Part shown: piece by piece, positions 9,865-19,929 of the stretch
How positions within the stretch are numbered: position 1 is the first letter of the stretch
Layout: each line of letters opens with the position of its first letter
NCBI RefSeq assembly: GCF_023015695.1
Contig: NZ_JALKAS010000001.1
Location: forward strand, 1,674,001 to 1,738,000
DNA: 64,000 bases
DNA from: Jannaschia sp. S6380
GTDB lineage: Bacteria; Pseudomonadota; Alphaproteobacteria; Rhodobacterales; Rhodobacteraceae
Direction of reading: 5' to 3'
Position numbers and translations under genes: made by a program
The notes under the pieces: generated by a model
Told to the model about the DNA's origin: nothing
The model's input: only the letters and a program-made list of their open reading frames with translations
Databases searched by the model: none

Positions 9865-11138
9865 TGGATCATTTCCTCTATCGCGACGGCATCCTGCATG
9901 CCGAGGATGTGCCCCTGACCGAGATCGCCCGCCGCGTCGGCACACCGGTCTACGTCTATTCGGCGGCGACCCTGCTGCGGCACTACAACCTCTTTGACGA
10001 GGCGCTGGCCTGGGGGCCGCATCTGGTCTGCTACGCGGTGAAGGCGGCCAGCAACATCGCCATCCTGAAGCTGCTCGGCGATGCCGGCGCGGGCATGGAC
10101 GTGGTGTCCGAAGGCGAATACCGCCGGGCGCGGGCGGCCGGCGTCCCGGGCGAGCAGATCGTGTTCTCCGGCGTCGGCAAGACCGAGGCCGAGATGCGCC
10201 ACGTGCTGGCCGGCGGCGTCCGCCAGATCAACCTGGAGAGCGAGGCCGAGATGCGCTTGCTGTCCCGGGTGGCCGACGAAATGGGTCTGGAGGTGCCGGT
10301 CACGGTCCGCGTGAACCCCGACGTGGACGCCAAGACGCACGAGAAGATCGCCACCGGCAAGTCCGAGAACAAATTCGGCATCCCGATCGCCAAGGCGCGT
10401 CAGGTCTATGCCGAAATCGCTGCCCTGCCCGGCCTGCGGGTCGTCGGCATCGACGTGCATATCGGATCGCAACTGACCGACCTCGACCCGTTCCGGCAGG
10501 CCTACGCCAAGGTGGCCGACCTCACCCATGCGTTGCGCGCGGACGGCCATTCCATCGAACGGCTGGACCTGGGCGGGGGCCTCGGCATTCCCTATGCCCG
10601 CTCGAACCTCGCCCCGCCGGTGCCGCTGGAATACGGGCAGGTCATCCGCGACGAGGTGGGCGATCTCGGCTGCGAGATCGAGATCGAGCCGGGGCGCCTG
10701 ATCGCGGGGAACGCGGGCATCCTCCTCGCCTCGACCATCTTCGTGAAGGAGGGCGAGGGGCGCGACTTCCTGATCCTCGACGCGGCGATGAACGACTTGA
10801 TCCGCCCGGCCATGTACGGCGCGCATCACGACATCGTGCCCGTCGTCGAACCGGCCCCCGGCATCGACACCCGCGCCTACGACATCGTCGGCCCGGTCTG
10901 CGAAAGCGGCGACACCTTCGCCAAGGGGCGCGACATGGTGCCGCTGTCGGCCGGTGACCTCGTGGCGTTCCGCAGCGCGGGCGCCTACGGGGCCGTGATG
11001 GCCAGCGAATACAACGCCCGCCCCCTCATCCCCGAGGTGCTGGTGCAGGGCGAAGACCACGCGATCATCCGCCCGCGCCCCAGCTATGACGAGATGATTT
11101 CGCGCGAGGCCATTCCACATTGGCTCGGCGACGACTAG
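9864..11138 (+). CDS. lysA: Diaminopimelate decarboxylase
   Basis: A 424-residue fold-III PLP enzyme that decarboxylates meso-diaminopimelate to L-lysine. The PLP Lys is Lys60 in CYAVKAASN. HIGSQ, the glycine-rich LDLGGGLGIPY and CESGDTF are conserved LysA motifs. The length is standard. It starts with the ATG in the TGATG overlap with DUF2834 and is followed 33 bp later by the DUF4175 gene on the same strand. Confidence 0.96.
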   Translation: MDHFLYRDGILHAEDVPLTEIARRVGTPVYVYSAATLLRHYNLFDEALAWGPHLVCYAVKAASNIAILKLLGDAGAGMDVVSEGEYRRARAAGVPGEQIVFSGVGKTEAEMRHVLAGGVRQINLESEAEMRLLSRVADEMGLEVPVTVRVNPDVDAKTHEKIATGKSENKFGIPIAKARQVYAEIAALPGLRVVGIDVHIGSQLTDLDPFRQAYAKVADLTHALRADGHSIERLDLGGGLGIPYARSNLAPPVPLEYGQVIRDEVGDLGCEIEIEPGRLIAGNAGILLASTIFVKEGEGRDFLILDAAMNDLIRPAMYGAHHDIVPVVEPAPGIDTRAYDIVGPVCESGDTFAKGRDMVPLSAGDLVAFRSAGAYGAVMASEYNARPLIPEVLVQGEDHAIIRPRPSYDEMISREAIPHWLGDD

Positions 11139-11171
11139 GTTAAGGCAACGACCACCGGCGGAGGCCTTCCC

Positions 11172-13754
11172 GTGGCCGAGACCCTGCGACCCATCGCGCG
11201 CCAGTTGCGCCTGACCCATCTCGGCCTGTTCGCCGAACGCGTCACGCATGCATTCTGGCCGGCCTGGACGGCGCTCTTCCTGGCGGGTGCGGTCTGGGCC
11301 TCGGGCCTGGTGCCCGACCTGTGGGAGTTCAGCCTCATCGCCGCGCTGCTGCTGCTGGCGCTGGTCCTGATCGTGCTGGGTGCGCGCGCCTTCCGGATGC
11401 CGACGCGCGCCGATGCCCGGGCCCGGCTGGACGCGACCTTGCCCGGCCGACCGCTGACGGCGCTGTCGGACGATCTGGCCGTCGGATCGGGCGATCACGG
11501 CGCGGCGGGCGTCTGGGCCGCACATCGTGAGCGAATGGCCGCCCGGCTGGCGGGGGCCCGCGCCGTCCGTCCCGATCTTCGCGTGTCGCGGCGCGACCCC
11601 TACGCGCTCCGCTACGTCGCGCTCCTGCTTCTGGCCGTTGCGCTCGGGTTCGGAACGCTCTGGCGGGCGCCGGTCATCCCCGACATGCCCGGCATCGGCC
11701 GGCAGGTCGCGACCGGCCCCGCCTGGGAAGGCTGGCTGGAGCCGCCGCGTCACACCGGCCTGCCGACGCTCTACCTCAACGAGATCGCCCCGGGTCAGGT
11801 CGAAGTGCCCGAGGGCACGCAGGTCACGCTCCGCCTCTACGGAGAGGTCGGCGCGCTGGCCGTCAGCGAGACGGTGTCGGGGCGCGACATGACCGATCCC
11901 GGTGCGCCCATCCAGGATTTCGAGGTCGTCCAGTCCGGCACCCTTTCGATCGACGGCGGCACCGACGCCCCGATCTGGGCACTGACCGCGACGCCGGACA
12001 CGCCGCCCGCGATCGCTCTGAACGGCACGCCGACATTCGAGCATCCGGACATGGTCCTGTTCCCCTGGGGGGCGTCCGACGACTACGGCGTCGTCTCGGC
12101 CGAGGTGACGTTCGCGCTCGACCCGGAGGCCGCAGGGACAGAGCATGGCCTGGCCATCGAACCGGAACCGCGCGCGCCGCTGACGCTCGACATGGCGCTG
12201 CCGATATCGGGCGACCGGTCCGACTTTACCGAGACGCTGCGCGCCGAGCTGACCAAGCACCCGCTGGCCGGGATGCCGGTCACCGCGACGTTGTCGGCCC
12301 GCGATGCCGCCGGGCAGGAGGGCCGCCAGGTCGAGGGGATCGTCCTGCCGGCGCGACCTTTCTACGAACCCGTTGCCAGCGCCCTGATCGAACAGCGCCG
12401 CGACTTGTTCTGGTCGCGCGCCAACCGCGACCGCGTGGCCCGCCTGTTGCGCGCGGTCACCTGGAAGGCGGATGGCACGTGGGACAATCCGACCGCCTAT
12501 CTGATCGTGCGCATGGCGATCCGGCGCCTGGATCAGGGTCCGCTCACGCTCGAGTCACGCGACGAAATCGCCGAGATGCTCTGGGAAGCCGCCGTCCGGC
12601 TGGAGGGCAATTCGCTCGACAGCGCGCTGGAACGGCTGCGCCAGGCGCAGGACCGCCTGTCCGAGGCCATCCGGCAAGGCGCCCCGCCCGAGGAGATCGA
12701 GCGACTGATGGCCGAGATGCGCCAGGCGATGGACGACTATACCCGCCAATTGGCCCAGCAGGGGCCGCAGCAGGGCCAGAACCAGCAGCAGGCGCAGGGC
12801 GAAACGCAGGAGATCACGCCCGACATGCTGGACCAGATGATGGAGCGGATCGAGGAGTTGATGCAGCAGGGCCGCACGGCCGAGGCGCAGGAACTTCTGC
12901 GCCAGCTGCAGGAGATGATGGAGAACATGCAGGTCACCCAGGGTCAGGGCAGCGGACAGGGTCAGCCCGGCGAGGGCGAACAGGCCATGGACGAGCTGCG
13001 CGACCAACTGCGCGAACAGCAGGGCCTGTCCGACGAGGCCTTCCGCGAGTTGCAGGAACAGTTCAACCCCAACGCCCAGGCCGGCGAGAGCGGCGAGAAC
13101 GAGGGATCGAGCGGCGGGCAGGGGCGCGGCACCGAACACACGCCCGGCCAGGGCCAACAGGGTCAGGAAGGCGAGAGCCGACGGTCCGAGGCGCCTGGAC
13201 AGGGCGGCGGAGCCGGCCAGCAGCCGGGCACGCCGGGCGAAGGTGCCGACGCGCGCACCTTGGCCGAGCGTCAGCAGGCCCTGCGCCGGGGGCTTGAGAC
13301 CCTGCGCGACGGCCTGCCCGCGGCCGGCACCGAGGCGGGGGACGCCGCGCGCGAGGCGCTTGGCCGCGCCGAGGAGGCCATGCGCGAGGCCGAACGCGAC
13401 CTGGCGGAGGGGAACCTGGGCGGCGCGCTGGACGACCAGGCGCGGGCGATGGATGCGCTGCGCGACGGGATGCAGGAACTCGGCCGTGCGTTGGCCGGAG
13501 ATCGTCCGCAGGACCGTCCCGGCGAGAACCGCGGGCAGGCCGGCACGCGCGACGGACAGGGCCTCGACCGCGATCCGCTGGGGCGGCGATCCGGGCAGGG
13601 CGGCCAGCTTGGCACGGATGAGAACCTTCTTGGCGACGCCGATGCGGCGCAGCGGGCGCGCGACCTGATGGACGAGATCCGACGCCGCTCGGGCGAGCGC
13701 AACCGTCCGAAACTGGAACTGGACTATCTGCGTCGGCTGCTCGACCGCTTCTGA
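11172..13754 (+). CDS. DUF4175 (TIGR02302) family membrane protein
   Basis: An 860-residue protein with two or three membrane helices near the N-terminus (about residues 30-70 and 145-165), a long extracytoplasmic part and a striking Gln/Gly/Glu-rich low-complexity zone from about residue 515 to 710, then an Ala/Arg/Glu-rich helical C-terminus. This architecture is TIGR02302. The start is GTG. It lies after lysA, the common Rhodobacterales order. No activity is known; the helical Gln/Glu-rich region could form coiled coil. Envelope localisation is inference. Confidence 0.85.
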   Translation: MAETLRPIARQLRLTHLGLFAERVTHAFWPAWTALFLAGAVWASGLVPDLWEFSLIAALLLLALVLIVLGARAFRMPTRADARARLDATLPGRPLTALSDDLAVGSGDHGAAGVWAAHRERMAARLAGARAVRPDLRVSRRDPYALRYVALLLLAVALGFGTLWRAPVIPDMPGIGRQVATGPAWEGWLEPPRHTGLPTLYLNEIAPGQVEVPEGTQVTLRLYGEVGALAVSETVSGRDMTDPGAPIQDFEVVQSGTLSIDGGTDAPIWALTATPDTPPAIALNGTPTFEHPDMVLFPWGASDDYGVVSAEVTFALDPEAAGTEHGLAIEPEPRAPLTLDMALPISGDRSDFTETLRAELTKHPLAGMPVTATLSARDAAGQEGRQVEGIVLPARPFYEPVASALIEQRRDLFWSRANRDRVARLLRAVTWKADGTWDNPTAYLIVRMAIRRLDQGPLTLESRDEIAEMLWEAAVRLEGNSLDSALERLRQAQDRLSEAIRQGAPPEEIERLMAEMRQAMDDYTRQLAQQGPQQGQNQQQAQGETQEITPDMLDQMMERIEELMQQGRTAEAQELLRQLQEMMENMQVTQGQGSGQGQPGEGEQAMDELRDQLREQQGLSDEAFRELQEQFNPNAQAGESGENEGSSGGQGRGTEHTPGQGQQGQEGESRRSEAPGQGGGAGQQPGTPGEGADARTLAERQQALRRGLETLRDGLPAAGTEAGDAAREALGRAEEAMREAERDLAEGNLGGALDDQARAMDALRDGMQELGRALAGDRPQDRPGENRGQAGTRDGQGLDRDPLGRRSGQGGQLGTDENLLGDADAAQRARDLMDEIRRRSGERNRPKLELDYLRRLLDRF

Positions 13755-13767
13755 CCCCCGACCGGGT

Positions 13768-14910
13768 TCACGTGTCGGGCGCGATGCGGTCCGTCAGCGC
13801 CTCAACCGAAGTGGCCAAGGCGGTCCGCTGCGTGTCGACCCAACCCGAATAGGCCGCGAGCGCATCGGCCATGGACGGAACCGTCTGCGAGAGTTCGCCG
13901 GCGAAGACGTAGAGCGCCACGAAGCCCAGCACGATCAGGCAGATCAGCATGAAGCCGAAGCGAAACCCGCTGCGCTGCGCCGGTTCGACGGAAGACGGCA
14001 CGGCCACGTTACCTTCGGCTTCGGCCTCGGCGGCGCGCTCGTCGGGGCGCAGGGAGGAGTTGATCTCCTCGATATCGGGCAGGAGTTCGCGGCGGCTCTG
14101 CTGTCGGGCGGCGACCTGGCCCTCGACGGGCAGGTCCGAGACATCGTCCTGCAATCCGGCACCGTCCGCTCCGCCGTCGGGTGACGCCTCGCGCATGGTC
14201 TCGGCGATGACGGAAGACATGTCCTCCTCGGACGGACCTGCGGGTTCGGCGGCGCGGGTGCGGGTCGTGCGGATCCGGGACTGCCGGGCCGGGCGCTCGG
14301 GTTCGGACCCGGTCGCAGCCTCCCGGGCGCGGGCCAACTCCGCCGCCGCCGCCATCCGCGCGCGCTCCGCCGCGGCCGTCGCGCGGGGGTCGGGCGCCTC
14401 GGCCTCTTCCTCCTCCGCCCCGGTCCCCTCGGAATCTTGTTCCTCGGTTTCGTCGGCATCGCGTTCGCCTTCCGCCACTACGTGTTCGGCAGGATCCACC
14501 GCGGCCGGTTCGTCTTCCCCGGGTTCATCCGTGGCGCGCTCATCCGCGATCGGCGGCCCGGCATCCTCGTCCTGTTCGGCCGAACGCAGCTCCTCCTCGC
14601 GGGCCCGCTCCTCGCGCAGGATGTCCAGCGTGGCCTGATCCGGCACCGGGCGACGCGGGACCGGCGCGGACGCCGCCTCCTCTTCCTTCGTATCGGATTC
14701 CTCGGCCATCTCGACGGGTGCGCGCTCCGGTTCGGGGTCGCGGGCCGGCCGGCGGATGGCCCGTTCCTCCGCGGCGGTCGCCACGCGGGGGCGGCCCTCC
14801 TGAAACCAGGTCGTGGCGCAGTTCGAGCATTGCACGTCCCGCCCCTCGACGGGGATCATGTCCTCGCCGATCTCGTATTGGGCGTTGCAGTTCGGGCAGG
14901 TGATGCGCAT
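13768..14910 (-). CDS. Zinc-ribbon (MJ0042-type) membrane protein
   Basis: A 380-residue protein. The N-terminus is a zinc ribbon, MRITCPNCNAQYEI...VQCSNCATTWF, with two CxxC pairs. The middle is acidic and disordered, rich in Glu, Asp, Ala and Pro. A single membrane helix (FGFMLICLIVLGFVALYVF) precedes a short C-terminal tail. This zinc_ribbon_4/5 plus tail-anchor layout is common in alphaproteobacteria, where the gene is typically divergent from ftsE as here. The function is unknown; a link to division or envelope regulation is only suggested by the neighbour. The start ATG at 14910 places the ribbon at residue 1. Confidence 0.85.
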   Translation of the reverse strand: MRITCPNCNAQYEIGEDMIPVEGRDVQCSNCATTWFQEGRPRVATAAEERAIRRPARDPEPERAPVEMAEESDTKEEEAASAPVPRRPVPDQATLDILREERAREEELRSAEQDEDAGPPIADERATDEPGEDEPAAVDPAEHVVAEGERDADETEEQDSEGTGAEEEEAEAPDPRATAAAERARMAAAAELARAREAATGSEPERPARQSRIRTTRTRAAEPAGPSEEDMSSVIAETMREASPDGGADGAGLQDDVSDLPVEGQVAARQQSRRELLPDIEEINSSLRPDERAAEAEAEGNVAVPSSVEPAQRSGFRFGFMLICLIVLGFVALYVFAGELSQTVPSMADALAAYSGWVDTQRTALATSVEALTDRIAPDT

Positions 14911-15076
14911 TTGGCGTGGGCCTCGACAATTGCGAATAACGCGCCCGATTGACCCCTGAGTGTCAACCCTGCCCCCCGTCACGCACGTCCCGGCTGTGGC
15001 CGGAAGGCAAGGATCAACTCCGATTGCGTCAGAAAAATGGCTGAGGCAGAAGGTCGCTCAAACGAAGGGGCAGTCC

Positions 15077-15751
15077 GTGATCGAGCTACGTGGCGCAGGG
15101 TATTCCTACGACGGCGGCAACCTGCTGAGCGGGCTGGACATGACCTTCGCGCCGGGCTCGTTCCACTTTCTGACCGGGCCGTCGGGCGCCGGCAAGACGA
15201 CGCTGCTGAAGCTCTGCTACGGCGAATTGAAGCCGACCGAAGGCGCCGTCCTGCTGGCCGACCGCGACAGCCGGACACTGGATCGCGACGCGATCTCGCG
15301 CCTGCGCCGGCGCATCGGGGTGGTGCACCAGGATTGCCAGTTCCTCGACCATCTCAGCATCCGCGAGAACGTCGCCCTTCCGTTGACCGTGGCGGGCCGC
15401 GACGTGGCCGCCGAGGCTGCCAATCTCGACCAGTTGCTGGGATGGGTCGGGCTGGGCCCCCGCGCCGCCGCCCTGCCGCCGCAGCTCTCGGGCGGGGAAC
15501 GTCAGCGCGCGGCGCTGGCCCGGGCCATCATCGTCGATCCCGAGGTCATCATCGCCGACGAACCCACCGGCAACATCGACTGGGAGATGTCGCAGCGCCT
15601 GCTGTCCCTGCTGGCCGAGCTGAACCGCCTGGGCAAGACCGTCCTGGTGGCCACGCATGACCTGGCCCTGATCCGCGCGGCCAAGGGGCAGGTCGCCGCG
15701 CGCGTGCTGCGTCTGGCCGGCGGATCGTTGACGGCGGGGACCGAACTGTGA
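15077..15751 (+). CDS. ftsE: Cell division ATP-binding protein FtsE
   Basis: A 224-residue ABC ATPase: Walker A GPSGAGKT, Q-loop VVHQDCQFLDHLS, signature LSGGERQR, Walker B VIIADEPTG and the H-loop ATHD. VIELRGAGYSYDGG and the GxV(H)QD loop are FtsE-like, and ftsX follows. With FtsX it controls peptidoglycan hydrolases at the septum. I place the start at GTG 15077, six bases after AAGGGG. Open frame upstream to 14960 would add 39 residues without similarity to the family. Confidence 0.93.
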   Translation: MIELRGAGYSYDGGNLLSGLDMTFAPGSFHFLTGPSGAGKTTLLKLCYGELKPTEGAVLLADRDSRTLDRDAISRLRRRIGVVHQDCQFLDHLSIRENVALPLTVAGRDVAAEAANLDQLLGWVGLGPRAAALPPQLSGGERQRAALARAIIVDPEVIIADEPTGNIDWEMSQRLLSLLAELNRLGKTVLVATHDLALIRAAKGQVAARVLRLAGGSLTAGTEL

Positions 15752-16647
15752 ACCGGCTGCGCGCGCTTCTCGATCTGGCAATCGGCGACCGGCAGGCGGA
15801 TCGCGTCGTTCCGCCGGCGGGCCACACCGTCTGGCTGACCCTGACCACGGCGGCGGCGATGGCCTTTCTGGCGGTGTTCGCCCTGGCGCTGACGCTGGCG
15901 ACGGGGCGGTTGGCCGATCGCTGGGCGGACGGGCTGGCCCAGGCCGCCACGATCCGCATCATGGCCCCGGCCGAACAGGCGGACGCGCAGACAGCCGCCG
16001 TCCTGTCGATCCTCGAGGCGACGCCGGGCGTGGCCTCCGCCCGCGCGCTCGGGGTCGAAGAGCAGTCCGCGCTCCTCGCGCCGTGGCTCGGCGCCGACCT
16101 TCCGCTGGACCGGCTTCCCCTGCCGCAGTTGGTCGAGGTGGTGCAGGACGACGCACTCGACGTCGAGGGGCTGCGGCTGCGTCTCGCCGCCGAAGCGCCG
16201 GGGGCGGTGTTCGACGACCACACCCGATGGCGCGCGCCCCTCGTGGCGGCGGCCGACCGGCTGCGGTCGCTGGGCTGGGTGGCGCTGGCGCTGATCCTGG
16301 CGGCGCTGGCCGGCATGGTGACGCTGGCCGCGCAGGCCGCGCTGTCGGCCAACCGGCCGGTCATCCGCGTCCTGCGGCTGGTCGGCGCGCAGGACGCCTA
16401 TGTCGCGCGTGCCTTCACCCGCCGCTCTACCCTGCGCGCCGCCGGCGGCGCGGCCTTCGGCACGGTGGCCGGCATGGTCGCGATCGCCTTCCTGCCGGCG
16501 GCCGACGATGCAGGCGGATTCCTGACCGGGCTGGGGTTCCGGGGGGCGGGATGGCTCCTGCCGGTGCTGATCCCGATCATCGCCGGGGGCGTCGCGTTCC
16601 TGGCGACGCGCCGTGCGGCCTTTCGCGCCTTGGCCCGGATCGAGTAG
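15748..16647 (+). CDS. ftsX: Cell division protein FtsX
   Basis: A 299-residue permease with four membrane helices: one near residues 30-50, then a periplasmic domain, and three in the C-terminal half, including LGWVALALILAALAGMVTLAAQAAL. It shows the FtsX-type region NRPVIRVLRLVGAQDAYVARAFTRR. The GTG start overlaps the ftsE stop by 4 nt (GTGA), so it is translationally coupled. It forms the FtsEX complex that activates cell-wall hydrolases. Confidence 0.92.
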   Translation: MNRLRALLDLAIGDRQADRVVPPAGHTVWLTLTTAAAMAFLAVFALALTLATGRLADRWADGLAQAATIRIMAPAEQADAQTAAVLSILEATPGVASARALGVEEQSALLAPWLGADLPLDRLPLPQLVEVVQDDALDVEGLRLRLAAEAPGAVFDDHTRWRAPLVAAADRLRSLGWVALALILAALAGMVTLAAQAALSANRPVIRVLRLVGAQDAYVARAFTRRSTLRAAGGAAFGTVAGMVAIAFLPAADDAGGFLTGLGFRGAGWLLPVLIPIIAGGVAFLATRRAAFRALARIE

Positions 16648-16656
16648 GAGTTCGGG

Positions 16657-17442
16657 ATGCAACTGATCCGATCGCTCGCCTTCAACGCCGCAATGTATGT
16701 CTGGATGCTGGTCCTGGGGATCGCTTTCATCCCCTTTGCGCTCGCCTCGCCCGAAGGGGCCAGACGGGCCTGCGATACCTACGCGCGGACGGTCCTGAAG
16801 ATGCTGGCCGCGATGACCGGGCTGCGGACCGAGGTGCGGGGCACGCCGCCACAGGGGGCCGTCCTGGTGGCGGCGAAGCATCAGAGTTTCCTCGACATCC
16901 TGCTGATCTGGAGCGCCCTGCCCCGTCCGTTCTTCGTGATGAAGTCGATCCTGCGCTATGCGCCGATCTTGGGTCAGTACGCGATGCGGCTGGGCTGCAT
17001 CCCGGTGCAACGCGGCAAGCGGGCCGAGGCGATCAAGGCCATGCTGGCCGAGATGCGTTCGGGCCGTCGCGCCGGCGGGCAGCTTCTGATCTATCCGCAG
17101 GGCACGCGCGTCGCGCCGGGGGCACGGCGCCCCTACAAGGTGGGGACCTTCGCGATGTACGAACAGCTTGGCCAGCCCTGCGTTCCGGTCGCGACCAATG
17201 TGGGCGTGTTCTGGCCCAAGCGCGGCGCGCTGCGCAAACCCGGCCTCGCCGTCGCGGAGTTCCTGGAGCCGATCCCCCCCGGGCTGAACCGGGCGACCTT
17301 CATGGACATCCTGGAGACGCGGATCGAGACCGCGTCGAACCGCCTGATGGAGGAGGCTGGCTTCCCCGTCTCGCGCGGGGCGCAGCACATGGCGGACCCG
17401 CTGACCGAGGCCGCCCGCGGCGTCGCCCGGCCCAAGCCCTAG
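16657..17442 (+). CDS. plsC: 1-acyl-sn-glycerol-3-phosphate acyltransferase
   Basis: A 261-residue membrane acyltransferase with an N-terminal hydrophobic helix (YVWMLVLGIAFIPFALA). The HX4D catalytic motif is HQSFLD, and YPQGTR corresponds to the FPEGTR phosphate-binding motif. It converts lysophosphatidate to phosphatidate. It starts 9 bp after ftsX, an ftsEX-plsC order conserved in Rhodobacterales. An acyltransferase for another lysolipid (for example ornithine lipids, OlsA-like) cannot be excluded. Confidence 0.88.
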   Translation: MQLIRSLAFNAAMYVWMLVLGIAFIPFALASPEGARRACDTYARTVLKMLAAMTGLRTEVRGTPPQGAVLVAAKHQSFLDILLIWSALPRPFFVMKSILRYAPILGQYAMRLGCIPVQRGKRAEAIKAMLAEMRSGRRAGGQLLIYPQGTRVAPGARRPYKVGTFAMYEQLGQPCVPVATNVGVFWPKRGALRKPGLAVAEFLEPIPPGLNRATFMDILETRIETASNRLMEEAGFPVSRGAQHMADPLTEAARGVARPKP

Positions 17443-17463
17443 CCGGCGCCGGAGGCGGATCCG

Positions 17464-18918
17464 TTGGCACGGGCCATCATGATACAGGGGGCCGGGTCCA
17501 ACGTGGGGAAATCCCTGCTGGTGGCCGGGCTTTGCCGCCATTTCGCCCGGACCGGCATGCGCGTGCGCCCGTTCAAGCCACAGAACATGTCCAACAACGC
17601 CGCCGTGACCGTCGACGGGGGCGAAATCGGCCGGGCGCAGGCCCTGCAGGCCATGGCCTGCAGGGTCGATGCAGTGACCGACATGAACCCCGTCCTGCTG
17701 AAACCCGAGACCGAGACCGGCAGCCAGGTCGTCGTCCACGGGCGCAGGCTGACCACGCTGCGCGCGCGCGATTATGCCAGGTTCAAGCCGCAACTCCTGT
17801 CGGCGTGCCTCGAGAGTTTCTTCCGGCTGGGGCGCGACTGCGACCTGATCGTCGTCGAGGGCGCCGGCAGCCCGGCCGAAATCAACCTGCGCGCCGGCGA
17901 CATCGCCAACATGGGCTTCGCCGAGGCCGCCGACCTGCCGGTCATCCTGGCGGGCGACATCGACCGTGGTGGCGTTATCGCGCAGCTCGTCGGCACGCAC
18001 GCCGTGCTTGATGCCCGCGACGCCGCGCGCATCAAGGGCTTTCTCGTCAACAAGTTCCGTGGCGATATCACCTTGTTCGCAGATGGCGAGGCCGAGATCG
18101 CGCGTCGCACCGGGTGGGCGCCGCTGGGCACGGTGCCCTGGTTCGACGACGCCTGGCGCCTGCCGGCCGAGGATGTGCTGGACATCCGCGGCGCCCCCCG
18201 CGCGGACGCCTTTCGCATCGCAGTGCCCCGCCTGGGACGGATCGCCAATTTCGACGATCTGGACCCGCTTTCCGCCGACCCTGCCCTTTCGGTCGAAATC
18301 GTGCCGCCCGGCCGCCCGCTGCCCGTCTGCGACTTGATCCTGATCCCCGGGTCAAAGGCCACCATCGCGGATCTGGCGGCGTTTCGGGCGAACGGATGGG
18401 ACATCGATCTGGCGGCGCATCACCGGCGGGGCGGCCACGTGCTGGGCATCTGCGGCGGCTATCAGATGCTGGGCCGGACGCTGTCGGACCCGGAGGGGCT
18501 GGAAGGGCCACCCGAGACGGTGCCGGGTCTGGGACTGCTGGCCGTCGACACCGTCCTTCAGCCGCGCAAGGACCTGGCCCGCGTGACCGCGACCGATGTC
18601 GAAAGCGGCGCCGCGGTCCATGGCTACGAGATCCATCTGGGCCACAGCACCGGCCCCGACACGGATCAGGGGTGGCTCCGCCGGGATGGTGCGCCGATGG
18701 GGGCGGCCAGTGCCGATGGCCGGGTGCGGGGGTGCTATCTTCACGGGCTGTTCGCAGGCGACGCGTTCCGCGCGGCCTACCTCGCCCGATTGGGGGCTGC
18801 GCCTTCGGATCTGGATTATTCCGCCGGGGTCGAAGCGACGCTGGAAGCGCTGGCCGATCACCTTGCCGCCACGCTCGACACGACGGCGATCGGCGGGATG
18901 ATGGCCGATATCGGATAA
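17464..18918 (+). CDS. cobQ: Cobyric acid synthase
   Basis: A 484-residue enzyme that amidates four side chains of adenosylcobyrinic acid a,c-diamide. The N-terminal dethiobiotin-synthetase-like domain starts [20 protein letters not shown] (P-loop). The C-terminal class I glutaminase-like domain has GICGGYQML with the catalytic Cys and a distal EIHLGHS. The start is probably TTG at 17464, placed after GGAGGCGG; the first ATG at 17479 would cut into the P-loop strand. It is an isolated cobalamin gene here, relevant because PpaA further on belongs to a B12-binding family. Confidence 0.95.
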   Translation: MARAIMIQGAGSNVGKSLLVAGLCRHFARTGMRVRPFKPQNMSNNAAVTVDGGEIGRAQALQAMACRVDAVTDMNPVLLKPETETGSQVVVHGRRLTTLRARDYARFKPQLLSACLESFFRLGRDCDLIVVEGAGSPAEINLRAGDIANMGFAEAADLPVILAGDIDRGGVIAQLVGTHAVLDARDAARIKGFLVNKFRGDITLFADGEAEIARRTGWAPLGTVPWFDDAWRLPAEDVLDIRGAPRADAFRIAVPRLGRIANFDDLDPLSADPALSVEIVPPGRPLPVCDLILIPGSKATIADLAAFRANGWDIDLAAHHRRGGHVLGICGGYQMLGRTLSDPEGLEGPPETVPGLGLLAVDTVLQPRKDLARVTATDVESGAAVHGYEIHLGHSTGPDTDQGWLRRDGAPMGAASADGRVRGCYLHGLFAGDAFRAAYLARLGAAPSDLDYSAGVEATLEALADHLAATLDTTAIGGMMADIG

Positions 18919-18991
18919 CCCGACCCCATCATTGCCGCGCGCACCTGGCGTGATAGGTTCCCCGCAAACGTCTTTCCTGCAGGAGATATCC

Positions 18992-19795
18992 ATGATCCGC
19001 ACCACCCTGATCCGCGCCGCGATCATCGCCGCGCTCGGCACGACGCCGGCCCTCGCCGCCCAATGCGGCAACGATGCCAGCGGCTGGGAGCGCTGGAAGC
19101 AGCAATTCGCCCAGGAGGCGGCCGCCGCCGGGATCGGCCAACGCGGGCAGGAGGCCCTGGCCAATGCCCGCTACGCGACCCGCACCATCGCCGCCGACCG
19201 CAACCAGCGGGGCGTGAAATATGCGCTGGACGATTTCATCCGCATCCGTCTCGGCTCCCTCGACAGCTTCGCGGCGCAGGCGAACCGCAGGCTGAACCAG
19301 AACCGCAACTTCTTCCAATCACTCGAAGCGCGCTACGGTGTCCCCGCCGGCATCCTGCTGGCGATCCACGGTATGGAGACGGGGTTCGGCCGCAACATGG
19401 GGTCCGAGAACGTCGTCTCCTCGATCCTGACGGTGGCGTATGATTGCCGCCGGTCTGCCTTCTTCACCCCGCATGCCCTGGCGGCGCTGCAGATGGTCGA
19501 CCGTGGCATGCTGGCCCCCGGCCAAAGCGGGGCCGCGCATGGCGAACTGGGGCATACGCAGTTCCTGCCCGGAAACGCGCTGCGCTATGGGCAGGACGGG
19601 AACGGCGACGGTCGGGTCGATTTCTACAACATGGCCGATGCCATGGCCTCGACCGCGAACTACCTGCGCCAGAAGGGGTGGCAACCCGGCCAGCCGTTCC
19701 ACGAGGGCACACAGAACTTTCGCGTCCTGAACGAGTGGAACGCGGCGACCGTGTATCAGAAGGCGATCGCGCTGTCGGCCGCGCGGATCGGCTGA
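18992..19795 (+). CDS. Lytic murein transglycosylase, MltB-like
   Basis: A 267-residue periplasmic protein with a signal peptide (MIRTTLIRAAIIAALGTTPALA). The SLT_2 fold is shown by VPAGILLAIHGMETGFGRNMG (catalytic Glu), GELGHTQFLPG and DGDGRVDFYNMADAMASTANYL. It cleaves glycan strands of peptidoglycan with anhydromuramyl formation. The start ATG follows AGGAGATATCC. It is shorter than E. coli MltB and lacks a lipobox, so it is probably soluble in the periplasm. Confidence 0.9.
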   Translation: MIRTTLIRAAIIAALGTTPALAAQCGNDASGWERWKQQFAQEAAAAGIGQRGQEALANARYATRTIAADRNQRGVKYALDDFIRIRLGSLDSFAAQANRRLNQNRNFFQSLEARYGVPAGILLAIHGMETGFGRNMGSENVVSSILTVAYDCRRSAFFTPHALAALQMVDRGMLAPGQSGAAHGELGHTQFLPGNALRYGQDGNGDGRVDFYNMADAMASTANYLRQKGWQPGQPFHEGTQNFRVLNEWNAATVYQKAIALSAARIG

Positions 19796-19804
19796 TCGGT
19801 CCGC

Positions 19805-19889
19805 TGGTACGGGCGGCGGGAGTCGAACCCGCACGGGCCAGGCCCCTCAGATTTTAAGTCTGGTGTGTCTACCGTTCCACCACGCCCGC
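19805..19889 (-). tRNA. tRNA-Leu (anticodon TAA)
   Basis: An 85-nt minus-strand tRNA including encoded CCA. The acceptor stem is GCGGGCG paired with CGCCCGT (one G-T pair), the anticodon arm is CAGACTTAAAATCTG with TAA, there is a long variable arm as in class II tRNAs, and GGTTCGACTCC is the T arm. It lies 9 bp after the lytic transglycosylase on the opposite strand. Confidence 0.97.
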
Positions 19890-19929
19890 ACGGCCCCGTG
19901 CCTAGTCGGGCGGAGGGGCCGTTGGCAAG

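Noticed and set aside
15502..18000. 832-codon minus-strand open frame across ftsE-ftsX-plsC-cobQ
   Set aside because: It spans four clearly real genes on the other strand and has no domain.
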